Assembly: GCF_024448165.1 (NCBI RefSeq)
Contig: NZ_JAMOLN010000025.1
Coordinates: 1 to 64,000 of the forward strand
DNA length: 64,000 nt
Direction of reading: 5' to 3'
DNA from: Streptomyces longispororuber
Lineage (GTDB): Bacteria > Actinomycetota > Actinomycetes > Streptomycetales > Streptomycetaceae
Shown here: piece by piece, positions 7,871-14,912 of the stretch
Numbering within the stretch: the first letter of the stretch is position 1
Layout: each line of letters starts with the position of its first letter
Made by a program: the position numbers and the translations under genes
The notes under the pieces: model-generated
Databases searched by the model: none
The model's input: the letters and a program-made list of their open reading frames with translations, nothing else
Told to the model about the DNA's origin: nothing

Positions 7871-9196
7871 GTGAGCACCGTCCGCACCAGCACGCCGCGC
7901 ACCGCGCGGTCCACCGCCGATCCACACGCCGAGTACGAGCACGAGCCCGTCCCGCAGGCCGCCCGCAAGGGCCTGCTGTCGGTGTCGGCCGTCTGGTTCG
8001 GCTTCCCGATGAACCTCGGCAACGCCGTCTTCGGTGGCGTCATCGTCTACCACCTCGGCTTCCTCACCGGAGCCGTCGCGATCGTCCTCGGCAACCTCGT
8101 CCTGTTCGGCTACGTCGGCGCGCTCAGCTGGCTCGCCGGCCGCAGCGGCGAGAACTTCGCCCAGCAGACCGCCCGCACCTTCGGCACGCTCGGCGCCCGG
8201 ATACCCGCGGCGTTCCTGTCGACCGTCGTCATCGGCTGGTACTCCTTCCAGATCGGACTGTCCGGCACCAACCTCCAACAGGCCCTCGGCTGGGCCACGT
8301 TGTGGGGTGCGCTGGCCGGCGGCGCCTTCTTCGCCGTGCTCACCGTCGCCGGGATCCGCGCCCTGTCCCTGATCGGCCTGATCGCCACCCCGCTCTTCGT
8401 CGTGCTGGCCGCCGTGGCCCTCTGGTACGGCATCGGGGACGTGTCCCTCGGCTCCGCGCTCACTTACGCGGGGCCCGGTACCGCCCTGTCGTTCGGGGCG
8501 GCCGTCAGCATCGTCATCGCCGGGTTCGCCGACTCCGGCACCATGACCGCCGACTTCACCCGCTGGGCGAAGAGCGGGCGATCCGCGGTCGTCGCCGCGG
8601 CGTGCGCCTTCCCCTTCGCCAACTCGGTGGCCTTCCTCGTCGGAGGGCTCGTCGTCGCGGTCGGCGGCGCCGCCGACCCGGCCGCCGACGGCGGCGGCTT
8701 CCTCGGCCTGCTGACCGGCCACGGCCCGTTCCTGACCACCCTCGCGGTGATCTTCGTCTTCGCCAACCTCGGCTCCGTGGCGGCCCATTGCCTCTACAAC
8801 GGCGCCGTCGGCTGGTCCGCGCTCACCCCCGGCCGGATGCGCCCGCTGGCACTGGTGCTCGGCGCGCTCGGCCTGCTCGCGGCCCTGACCGGGATCTGGG
8901 CGCACTTCGTCGACTGGCTGAACCTGCTCGGCATCTTCGTCCCGCCGATCGGCGCGATCCTCATCACCGACCAGGTGGTCCTGCGCAGCCGCACGGCCAC
9001 CCGCTCCGCCACGGCCTACCGCTGGCCCGCCCTCCTCGCGTGGGCGCTGGGCGCGGGAGCCGCCACCGCCGCCCACTACCTGCTGCCCGGCGCCGTCGAC
9101 GCGCTCGTCGGGATCGCCGTCGCGGCCGTGGCCTACGCGGCACTGGAACGCCTGCCGCACCGTACGGCCCACCGCGGCGAAGGAGCGGCCCGATGA
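7871..9196 (+). CDS. NCS1-family nucleobase/cytosine-type permease (module 1)
   Basis: A 441-residue membrane permease of the nucleobase:cation symporter-1 family, which takes up cytosine, purines, hydantoins or allantoin. About twelve hydrophobic segments are visible. Family landmarks include SAVWFGFPMNLGNAVFGG near the first helix, SGTMTADFTRW (central) and FVPPIGAILITDQ late. GTG start after GGGGAG. It overlaps the amidase start by ATGA, so import and hydrolysis are coupled. It is clearly paralogous to the permease at 49054 (shared VSAVWFGFPM and CLYNGA-GW segments). The composite element upstream suggests control by the module-1 PucR regulator. Substrate is inferred only. Confidence 0.92.
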   Translation: MSTVRTSTPRTARSTADPHAEYEHEPVPQAARKGLLSVSAVWFGFPMNLGNAVFGGVIVYHLGFLTGAVAIVLGNLVLFGYVGALSWLAGRSGENFAQQTARTFGTLGARIPAAFLSTVVIGWYSFQIGLSGTNLQQALGWATLWGALAGGAFFAVLTVAGIRALSLIGLIATPLFVVLAAVALWYGIGDVSLGSALTYAGPGTALSFGAAVSIVIAGFADSGTMTADFTRWAKSGRSAVVAAACAFPFANSVAFLVGGLVVAVGGAADPAADGGGFLGLLTGHGPFLTTLAVIFVFANLGSVAAHCLYNGAVGWSALTPGRMRPLALVLGALGLLAALTGIWAHFVDWLNLLGIFVPPIGAILITDQVVLRSRTATRSATAYRWPALLAWALGAGAATAAHYLLPGAVDALVGIAVAAVAYAALERLPHRTAHRGEGAAR

Positions 9197-10644
9197 CCGC
9201 GGCGCCCGACACGAACCGCGCCCTGTGGAGCCTGTCCGCAACCGAACTCACCGCAGGCGTAAGGGCGTTGGAGATCTCGCCGGTCGAGGTCGTCGACGCC
9301 GTCCTCGACCGGATCGCCGACGTCGACGACACCCTCGCCGCGTACTGCACCCTCGTCCCCGAACAGGCCCGCGTCCGCGCCGGGGCCCTCGCCGACCGCC
9401 TCGCCCGGGGCGCGGACCCGGGCCCGCTCACCGGGCTCCCGCTCGGTGTGAAGGACCTGATCAGCACGGCGGGCATCCGCACCACCTCCGGGTCACCGGC
9501 CTACGCCGACTTCGTCCCGGACGAGGACGACATCGTCGTCGAACGCTCGCTGGCCGCCGGTGCCGTGGTCGTCGGTAAGACCAACGCCTCCGAGTTCGGC
9601 TACAGCGCCACCGGCCACAACCCGCTGTTCCCGACCACCCGCAACCCGTGGAACACCGCCCTCACGCCCGGTGGCTCCAGCGCCGGATCGGCGGCGGCGG
9701 TCGCGGCCGGGCTCGCCCCGGTCGCGCTCGGGTCCGACGGCGGCGGCTCGGTCAGGGTGCCGGCCGCCCACTGCGGACTCGTCGGGTTCAAGGCGTCCAT
9801 GGGGCGGGTGCCCGTGTGGCCGGGCTGCCGCGACGAGCGCCTTCCGGGCGTCTCCGGCTGGGAGTCGCTGGAGCACATCGGGCCGCTCACCCGCACCGTC
9901 GCCGACACCGCCCTGATGATGTCGGTGCTGGCCGGCCCCGACCCGCGCGACCGGCACTCCGTACCGTGCGCCGACGTCGACTGGACGGCGGCCGCCCCGC
10001 CCGCCGACGTCACCGGCCTGCGGGTCGCCTACAGCGCCGACCTCGGTTACCTCGCCGTCGACCCCGAGGTGCGCCGCGTCGTCGGCGACGCCGTGCGCGT
10101 CCTGGAACGCGACCTCGGCTGCCGGGTGGAAGCGGCCGACCCCGGCTGGCCCGACCCGGGCGAGGCGTTCGCCGCGCTCATCGCCGCCGACACGGACCTG
10201 ACCGGCATGCGCCGGCTGATCGACGTGCACGGGGAGCGCATGTCGCCGCACCTCGTCGCGATGATGCGACGGCCGTGGACGGCCGAGCAGTTCACCGACG
10301 CCAACCTGGTCCGCAAGGCCGTGGTGAACCGGATGGCGCGCTTCATGTCCGCGTACGACGTGCTGGTGACACCGACGACGGCCGTGCCCGCGTTCCCCGT
10401 CGACATCCAGGGGCCCACCGTCATCGACGGCCGGGCGGTGCCCGACACGGCCTGGACCGGATTCACCTTCCCGCAGAACCTGACCGGCCAGCCGGCGATC
10501 AGCGTGCCCGCGGGGACGACCCGGGACGGGCTGCCCGTCGGGCTGCAGATCACCGGCCGGCACCTGGCCGACGCCGACGTCCTGCGGCTGGCCGCCGCGT
10601 TCGAGCGGGCGGCGCCGTGGGCGGACCGGTGGCCCGCCCCGTAG
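9193..10644 (+). CDS. Amidase (amidase-signature family)
   Basis: A 483-residue cytosolic amide hydrolase of the Ser-cisSer-Lys class. The catalytic lysine is in LPLGVKDLIST (about residue 84). The signature PGGSSAGSAAAVAAG (about 158-172) carries the cis-serine, and the nucleophile serine is in SDGGGSVRVPA (about 182). Length is usual for the family (450-500). It is translated directly from the permease stop (ATGA), so the substrate probably enters through that transporter. Relatives include allophanate hydrolase-type, aryl-amidase and GatA proteins. The lack of a gatB/gatC neighbour and the operon context argue for catabolism rather than tRNA amidation. It converges on the DUF1097 gene with an 11-base gap. 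Confidence 0.92.
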   Translation: MTAAPDTNRALWSLSATELTAGVRALEISPVEVVDAVLDRIADVDDTLAAYCTLVPEQARVRAGALADRLARGADPGPLTGLPLGVKDLISTAGIRTTSGSPAYADFVPDEDDIVVERSLAAGAVVVGKTNASEFGYSATGHNPLFPTTRNPWNTALTPGGSSAGSAAAVAAGLAPVALGSDGGGSVRVPAAHCGLVGFKASMGRVPVWPGCRDERLPGVSGWESLEHIGPLTRTVADTALMMSVLAGPDPRDRHSVPCADVDWTAAAPPADVTGLRVAYSADLGYLAVDPEVRRVVGDAVRVLERDLGCRVEAADPGWPDPGEAFAALIAADTDLTGMRRLIDVHGERMSPHLVAMMRRPWTAEQFTDANLVRKAVVNRMARFMSAYDVLVTPTTAVPAFPVDIQGPTVIDGRAVPDTAWTGFTFPQNLTGQPAISVPAGTTRDGLPVGLQITGRHLADADVLRLAAAFERAAPWADRWPAP

Positions 10645-10655
10645 CACCCGCCCGG

Positions 10656-11216
10656 TCAGGCCGGATCCGCCGCCGCGGGCGCCGGGGCCGGCGACTCGTC
10701 CGCGTTCTTCGCCTCCTTCACGGGGAAGGTGAGCTTCATCGAGAGGTAGGCGAAGACCGGGCCCAGGGCGTTCATCGCAATGACGCAGATCCACGCGGAC
10801 CAAGGGTTGCCCGCGTCGTAGCCGAAGCCCCCGAAGAACGTCGCGAAGTAGCTCGCGAAGCCGAAGAACATGCCGGGGATCAGCGCCAGCGCCTTGATGC
10901 GGCCCGCGTACATCAGCGCGCTGTTGACCACGAGGATCACCAGCGCCTGGAAGCAGTTGCGGGCGAACTGGCCCTCGCCGAAGGCCGTTCCCGCGTGCTC
11001 CTCGACGAGCACGATGACGAGGGCGAACGTGGAACCCGCCGGCATGGCGAGCCACAGCCGCCGGGCGTTGGCGAGGGAGGGGCCGCCGAGCAGGAACGTG
11101 CCCGCCCAGGAGATGAAGATCGCCCACGGCGGCAGATGCAGTGCGGTGCCGCCGATGAACGCCGTGAGGCCGGCGAGGACGGAGGCGACGATTTCGTGCG
11201 GGAGGCGTTCGCGCAT
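10656..11216 (-). CDS. DUF1097 inner-membrane protein
   Basis: A 186-residue membrane protein with about five or six hydrophobic segments (VASVLAGLTAFIGGTALHL, AIFISWAGTFLLGG, then FALVIVLVEE, ALVILVVNSALMYAG and SYFATFFGGFGYDAG). It ends in an Ala/Pro-rich cytosolic tail. DUF1097 proteins (E. coli YcdZ type) have no established function. ATG start after AAGGAG. It lies downstream of the amidohydrolase-acetamidase-carbamate kinase genes on the same strand, but a strong hairpin (11354-11386) and a short repeat tract intervene, so it may have its own promoter. A transport or membrane helper role in module 1 is only a guess. Confidence 0.8.
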   Translation of the reverse strand: MRERLPHEIVASVLAGLTAFIGGTALHLPPWAIFISWAGTFLLGGPSLANARRLWLAMPAGSTFALVIVLVEEHAGTAFGEGQFARNCFQALVILVVNSALMYAGRIKALALIPGMFFGFASYFATFFGGFGYDAGNPWSAWICVIAMNALGPVFAYLSMKLTFPVKEAKNADESPAPAPAAADPA

Positions 11217-11259
11217 GAGGGCTCCTTGGCGGGAGGGGTCGATGGAGGTGCGCAAAGCC

Positions 11260-11334
11260 GTGCGGGTGCGGGTGCGGGTGCGGTGTGGTGCGAGTCGTGA
11301 GGGGTGCGAGTGGTGAGGGGTGCGAGTCGTGAGG
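11260..11334. repeat. Two adjoining short tandem repeats
   Basis: (GTGCGG) x4 at about 11260-11283, then three 16-base units at 11287-11334 (GGTGCGAGTCGTGAGG; the middle unit has one C-to-G change). They sit in the leader between the amidohydrolase terminator and the DUF1097 gene. No spacers, so not CRISPR. Confidence 0.85.
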
Positions 11335-11353
11335 AAACAGGTCGTGGGGGGTG

Positions 11354-11386
11354 CCTCGTGCCCTGAAGTCGCCTCAGGGCACGAGG
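11354..11386 (-). terminator. Strong hairpin overlapping the amidohydrolase stop codon
   Basis: Perfect 13-base inverted repeat, CCTCGTGCCCTGA (11354-11366) and TCAGGGCACGAGG (11374-11386), 7-base loop. The right arm includes the stop codon (11374-11376) and last codons of the amidohydrolase. It should end the carbamate kinase-acetamidase-amidohydrolase transcript. Confidence 0.75.
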
Positions 11387-12624
11387 AGTTCGCGGGTGCG
11401 GGTCGAGCGGGCCACGACGCGGCCCGCCTTGATGACCCAGGTCCGTTCGGGCCGGTCGAGCACGATGTCGTCGTACGCGGTGGTGTCCAGGACCAGCAGA
11501 TCGGCGCGGGCACCGGGCCGGACCCCGTACCCGTCGTGGACGCCGACGACCCGCGCCGCCTCGTACGTCACCATGCGCAGCACCCGGCGCAGATCGGCGG
11601 CGCCGGAGAGGTGCCCGGTCTGGGCCAGGAGCAGCGCGGTGTCGAGCGGGTCGGCCGAGCCGTACGGGGTGAACGCGTTGCGGACGTTGTTCGACGAGCA
11701 GGCGGTGAGGACGCCCGCGTCCCACAGCTCGCGCACCGGCGCGACGCCCCGCCTGACCGCGGTCGTGTCACCGCGCCCGCCGAGGTACAGATCGGTCGCG
11801 GGCAGCGGCACGACGGCCACGCCCGCGGCCGCCAACGCGGCCATGGCGCGGGCCCGTTCGGCGGGCGGGCGCCCTGCCAGGGACGTCATGTGGCCGAGCG
11901 CCACCCGGCCGCCGAGGCCGCGGCGCGCGGTCTGCTCCGCGATGAACTCGGCCAGGGCGTAGCGCGGATCGGAGGCGTCGTCGCCGAAGTCGGCGTGCAG
12001 ATCGGCCGGTACGCCGTGCTCCACGGCGAGGTCGAGGACCAGCTCGACGTGGGCGCGGCAGTCCTCCAGTGTGGCCTCGTTGTAGGTGCAGCCGCCGACC
12101 ACGTCCGCGCCGGCGGCGAGCGCGGCCCGCAGCAGCTTCTCCGTGCCCGGCGAGCGCAGCACGCCCTCCTGCGGGAACGCCACGATCTGCAGGTCGAGCG
12201 CGTGGGCGTACGCGGCCCGCAGTTCGACGAGGACCTCGACGCCGATCAGCCCCTCGATCGGGTCGACGTCGGGATGCGCGCGGATCATTGTGGTGCCGTT
12301 GAGGATCGCCGACTCGACGACCCGGCGGGCGCGCGCCCGGACGTTGTCGTGGGTGAAGTCCGCCTTGAGGGCGCCGGTGACCGAGATCGCCCCGGCGAGG
12401 GTCCCGTCCGGATTGGCCCGCAGCCCGTCCAACAGCGCCTTGTCCAGGTGGAGATGGGGCTCGACGAAGGCGGGCACGACGACGCGGCCCGCACAGTCGA
12501 TCTCCTCGCACGTCCCGGCGGGCGGCGCCGCACCGACGGCGCTGATGCGGCCGTCGGTGACGGTGATGTCGCTCGGTGCCGCCGCGTCCTCGACCCGGGC
12601 GTCGCGCAGGATCAGATCGGCCAT
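11374..12624 (-). CDS. Cytosine-deaminase-like amidohydrolase (module 1)
   Basis: A 416-residue TIM-barrel metal-dependent hydrolase of the CodA/AtzC type, acting on ring amidines or amides. Metal-ligand motifs seen are EPHLHLDKALLDG (HxH, about 62-66), HADFGDD (about 215) and GHMTSLAG (about 255). The strand-8 acidic residue expected in an SDN-type motif is replaced: the sequence reads CSSNNVRNAFTPYG (about 325-338), with Asn where CodA-type enzymes have the catalytic Asp. The ATG at 12624 follows GGAGG within the end of the acetamidase gene. A much longer open frame extends upstream but only overlays the neighbouring genes. It is probably the ring-opening or deaminating step of the module; substrate unknown. 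Confidence 0.87.
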   Translation of the reverse strand: MADLILRDARVEDAAAPSDITVTDGRISAVGAAPPAGTCEEIDCAGRVVVPAFVEPHLHLDKALLDGLRANPDGTLAGAISVTGALKADFTHDNVRARARRVVESAILNGTTMIRAHPDVDPIEGLIGVEVLVELRAAYAHALDLQIVAFPQEGVLRSPGTEKLLRAALAAGADVVGGCTYNEATLEDCRAHVELVLDLAVEHGVPADLHADFGDDASDPRYALAEFIAEQTARRGLGGRVALGHMTSLAGRPPAERARAMAALAAAGVAVVPLPATDLYLGGRGDTTAVRRGVAPVRELWDAGVLTACSSNNVRNAFTPYGSADPLDTALLLAQTGHLSGAADLRRVLRMVTYEAARVVGVHDGYGVRPGARADLLVLDTTAYDDIVLDRPERTWVIKAGRVVARSTRTRELLVP

Positions 12625-12629
12625 CGGGT

Positions 12630-13694
12630 TCACGCCTCCGTACCGAAGTCGGCCTTGCGGATGAGACAGTGCACGCCCTTGACCTGGTCGACGACCTGGG
12701 AGACCTCGAAGTCGGCGGCGGCGCTCAGATAGGCGTAGGCCGCGTGCCGTGCCATGCCGATGTGCCCGGTGAGGAAGTCGAGGGCCGCGCGCACGGCGTC
12801 CCGCATCGCCTCGTCGAGGTCCTCGTGCAGGCCGACGGGTATCCAGTGCGCGTCGGTCTCGGCGAACGGGCGGGCGAGCAGGTGCGCGGCCGCGCCCTTG
12901 ACGACCGTGAGCCGGACGGTGGCCCGCAGCGGCGCCTCGAACGCGGTGAGCGCCACCTCGCCGTTGCCCTGCGCGAAGTGCGGGTCGCCGATGTGGAAGC
13001 CGGCGCCCTCGGTCTGTACGGGGAGGTAGAGGGCGCTGCCGGTGAGGAGGTGGCGGATGTCGAGGTTGCCGCCGTGCGCCCCCGGCGGAATGCTGTTCGG
13101 CCGTTCGGCGGTGTCGGTGGCGACGCCCAGGATGCCGGGGAACGGGGCGAGCGGGAAGCGGGCCCGGCGCTCGCGCGAGGCGCCGGAGCCGCTGCCGTAC
13201 GCGAGGGAACCCGTGTCGCCGTCGGCCCGGCAGAACGTGAACTCCGGCCCGTCCAGGGCGAATTCGTCGGGGAGCGCACCGCGTGTGTGCCGGGTGGAGA
13301 CGATGCCGTAGTCGGTGCGGCGGTGCAGCGTGAGGATCTCCACCTTGAGCACGTCGCCGGGGTGGGCCGAGCGGACGCGGACCGGGCCGAGGACCACGTG
13401 CGGTCCGTCGGCCGCGGGGTCGCGGGCGAGCAGTGACGAGGCCAGCTCCCGCGCGTCGTCCAGCACCTCGCCCTTCGGGACGCCGAACGCCCCGAAGAAC
13501 GCCACCGGATCGCTGCCCTGGTCCTCCAGGATGCCCTCGTGCGAGACCGTGTCGAAGGTGACGGTCGCCCCGGAGTCGACGGTCAGGACCGCCTTCGTGT
13601 CCCGGCACGGCAGCCGCCCCCACAGCACGTTCGCGGGGTCGGCCGCCACGTAGTGGGCGCCGTCGATGGGCCCGTGGCCCGCCTGAAGCAGCAT
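12630..13694 (-). CDS. Acetamidase/formamidase-family protein
   Basis: A 354-residue FmdA/AmdA-family hydrolase, which releases ammonia from short amides such as formamide. Family landmarks are the N-terminal GPIDGAHYV, VDSGATVTFDTVSHEG and the centre IPPGAHGGNLDIRHL followed by GAGFHIGDPHFAQGNGE. Length is slightly below the usual ~400. ATG start after GGGAG. It lies 11 bases downstream of the carbamate kinase stop and 5 bases upstream of the amidohydrolase start, so the three form an operon. Together they suggest a pathway in which an amide product is finally cleaved for nitrogen. Confidence 0.9.
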   Translation of the reverse strand: MLLQAGHGPIDGAHYVAADPANVLWGRLPCRDTKAVLTVDSGATVTFDTVSHEGILEDQGSDPVAFFGAFGVPKGEVLDDARELASSLLARDPAADGPHVVLGPVRVRSAHPGDVLKVEILTLHRRTDYGIVSTRHTRGALPDEFALDGPEFTFCRADGDTGSLAYGSGSGASRERRARFPLAPFPGILGVATDTAERPNSIPPGAHGGNLDIRHLLTGSALYLPVQTEGAGFHIGDPHFAQGNGEVALTAFEAPLRATVRLTVVKGAAAHLLARPFAETDAHWIPVGLHEDLDEAMRDAVRAALDFLTGHIGMARHAAYAYLSAAADFEVSQVVDQVKGVHCLIRKADFGTEA

Positions 13695-13705
13695 GCAGGG
13701 TCTCC

Positions 13706-14743
13706 CTAGGTCGGTGCGACGGTCGGTGCGGGCGTCGGTGCTGACGCCGGGGCTGCGGTCGGGGAAGCGGTGGCGGTGGCGGAGGCGGTGGTGGCGGTGA
13801 TCCGGGTGCCGCCCGCGCCGTCGAGCGCCGCCGCGAGCCGGTCCGGTGACGTGATGAGCACGACCCGGCCGGGACCGCCGGCCAGGAACTCCAGGGCGGC
13901 CCGGATCTTGGGACCCATGCTCCCCTCGGGGAACTGGCCCTGCGCGAGCAGGAGTTCGGCCTCGTCGGCGCCGATGTGGTCCAGGAAGCGCTGCCCCGGC
14001 CGGCCGTAGTCGACGGCGACCCGGTCCGCGCCCGTCGTGATGACGAGGAGCTTCGCGTCCAGGGCGCCGGCCAGGTGCGCCGACGTGAGGTCCTTGTCGA
14101 TGACCGCCTCCACGCCCCGGAAGCCTCCGCCGGGCGTCTCGCGCAGCGGGATGCCGCCGCCCCCGCCCGCGATGACCGTGAACCCGTCGGCGGCGAGACT
14201 GCGGACCGCCTCCGTCTCAAGGACTCGCACGGGCCGCGGCGACGGCACGACGCGCCGCCAGCCGCGACCCGCGTCCTCGGCGACCCTCCAGCCGTGCTCG
14301 GCGGCCAGCGCCCGGGCCGCCGACTCGGTCAGGAACGACCCGATCGGCTTCGTCGGACGCGCGAAGGCCGGGTCGTCCGCCGCCACCACGGTGTGCGTGA
14401 CGAGCGCCGCCACCCGCCCAGGCAGCAGCTCACCGAGCGTGCTCGCCAGGATGTAGCCGATGCTGCCCTGCGAGTCCGCGACGCACATGTCCAGGTCGAG
14501 GGAGGGGAGTTCGGGGGCCAGCGGCGCCACCAGGTCGGAGCGGCGCTTGATGAAACCGACCTGCGGACCGTTCCCGTGGGTGACGACCACCCGCTGTCCG
14601 CCGGTCGCGAGCGCGGCGAGCGGAGCGGCCAACTGCCGTGCGGCGTCGAACTGTTCGGCGATGGTGGCGCGGGCGCCGCCCCGCAGCAGCGCGTTGCCGC
14701 CGATGGCCACCACTGCCGTACGGTGCGCTGTCGGGGGAGTCAT
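13706..14743 (-). CDS. arcC: Carbamate kinase (module 1)
   Basis: A 345-residue amino-acid-kinase-fold enzyme: carbamoyl phosphate + ADP to ATP + carbamate (hence CO2 and ammonia). Motifs are VVAIGGNALLRGG (residues about 11-23), VVVTHGNGPQVGF, the Ser/Gly-rich DSQGSIGYILAS, PSPRPVRVLE, GGGGGIPLRE and IDKDLTSAHLA, ending the conserved core at SMGPKIRAALEF. The last ~30 residues are an Ala/Thr/Pro/Ser low-complexity tail (ATATASPTAAPASAPTPAPT), absent from the module-2 copy. No ribosome site precedes the ATG. A TACGGT box 6 bases upstream suggests a leaderless transcript. It is divergent from PucR, with a composite element between them. Confidence 0.93.
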   Translation of the reverse strand: MTPPTAHRTAVVAIGGNALLRGGARATIAEQFDAARQLAAPLAALATGGQRVVVTHGNGPQVGFIKRRSDLVAPLAPELPSLDLDMCVADSQGSIGYILASTLGELLPGRVAALVTHTVVAADDPAFARPTKPIGSFLTESAARALAAEHGWRVAEDAGRGWRRVVPSPRPVRVLETEAVRSLAADGFTVIAGGGGGIPLRETPGGGFRGVEAVIDKDLTSAHLAGALDAKLLVITTGADRVAVDYGRPGQRFLDHIGADEAELLLAQGQFPEGSMGPKIRAALEFLAGGPGRVVLITSPDRLAAALDGAGGTRITATTASATATASPTAAPASAPTPAPTVAPT

Positions 14744-14749
14744 GGCCGA

Positions 14750-14755
14750 ACCGTA
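14750..14755 (-). promoter_or_regulatory. -10 box of a leaderless promoter for carbamate kinase 1
   Basis: On the minus strand TACGGT ends 6 bases before the ATG at 14743, so transcription probably starts at or near the start codon. The only -35-like hexamer is weak (ATGACC, 18-base spacer), consistent with activator dependence. Exactly 33 bases separate this box from the CTGCCAG end of the composite element at 14789. Confidence 0.6.
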
Positions 14756-14788
14756 GGCCGGGGTGGAACGGCAGGTCATGAGCACGTT

Positions 14789-14835
14789 CTGCCAGCGCCG
14801 CCCCCTCCCGGCTGGCAGCACGTGACAGCGACGCG
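14789..14835 (+). promoter_or_regulatory. Composite element copy B between carbamate kinase and PucR genes
   Basis: CTGCCAG (14789-14795), 18 bases, GGCAG (14814-14818), 3 bases, GTGACAG (14822-14828), 1 base, GACGCG. The outer parts also form an 8-base inverted repeat, CTGCCAGC/GCTGGCAG. It sits in the divergent promoter region; see copies at 7747 and 16515. Confidence 0.75.
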
Positions 14836-14875
14836 GCGGTGAGCACCGGGAAACACGGAAGTTACGCCGCGGGTA

Positions 14876-14904
14876 TTACCCATCGAACCGGCCCGACGCA
14901 TAGT
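14876..14904 (+). promoter_or_regulatory. Candidate leaderless promoter of the PucR-type gene
   Basis: TTACCC (14876-14881), 17-base spacer, CATAGT (14899-14904), then 8 bases to the ATG at 14913. No Shine-Dalgarno precedes the ATG. Confidence 0.45.
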
Positions 14905-14912
14905 GACTGGGC

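Noticed and set aside
11260..11334. CRISPR-like array
   Set aside because: Repeats are 6 and 16 bases, directly abutting, with no unique spacers and no cas genes in the window.
11374..14220. A 948-codon minus-strand frame that would fuse the amidohydrolase to sequence across the acetamidase and carbamate kinase genes
   Set aside because: The extra N-terminal part is low-complexity shadow of the two upstream genes; a good ribosome site and ATG exist at 12624.
14789..14818. Hairpin CTGCCAGC/GCTGGCAG taken as a terminator between carbamate kinase and PucR
   Set aside because: The genes are divergent, so nothing terminates there. The parts recur with fixed spacing elsewhere, which fits an operator.
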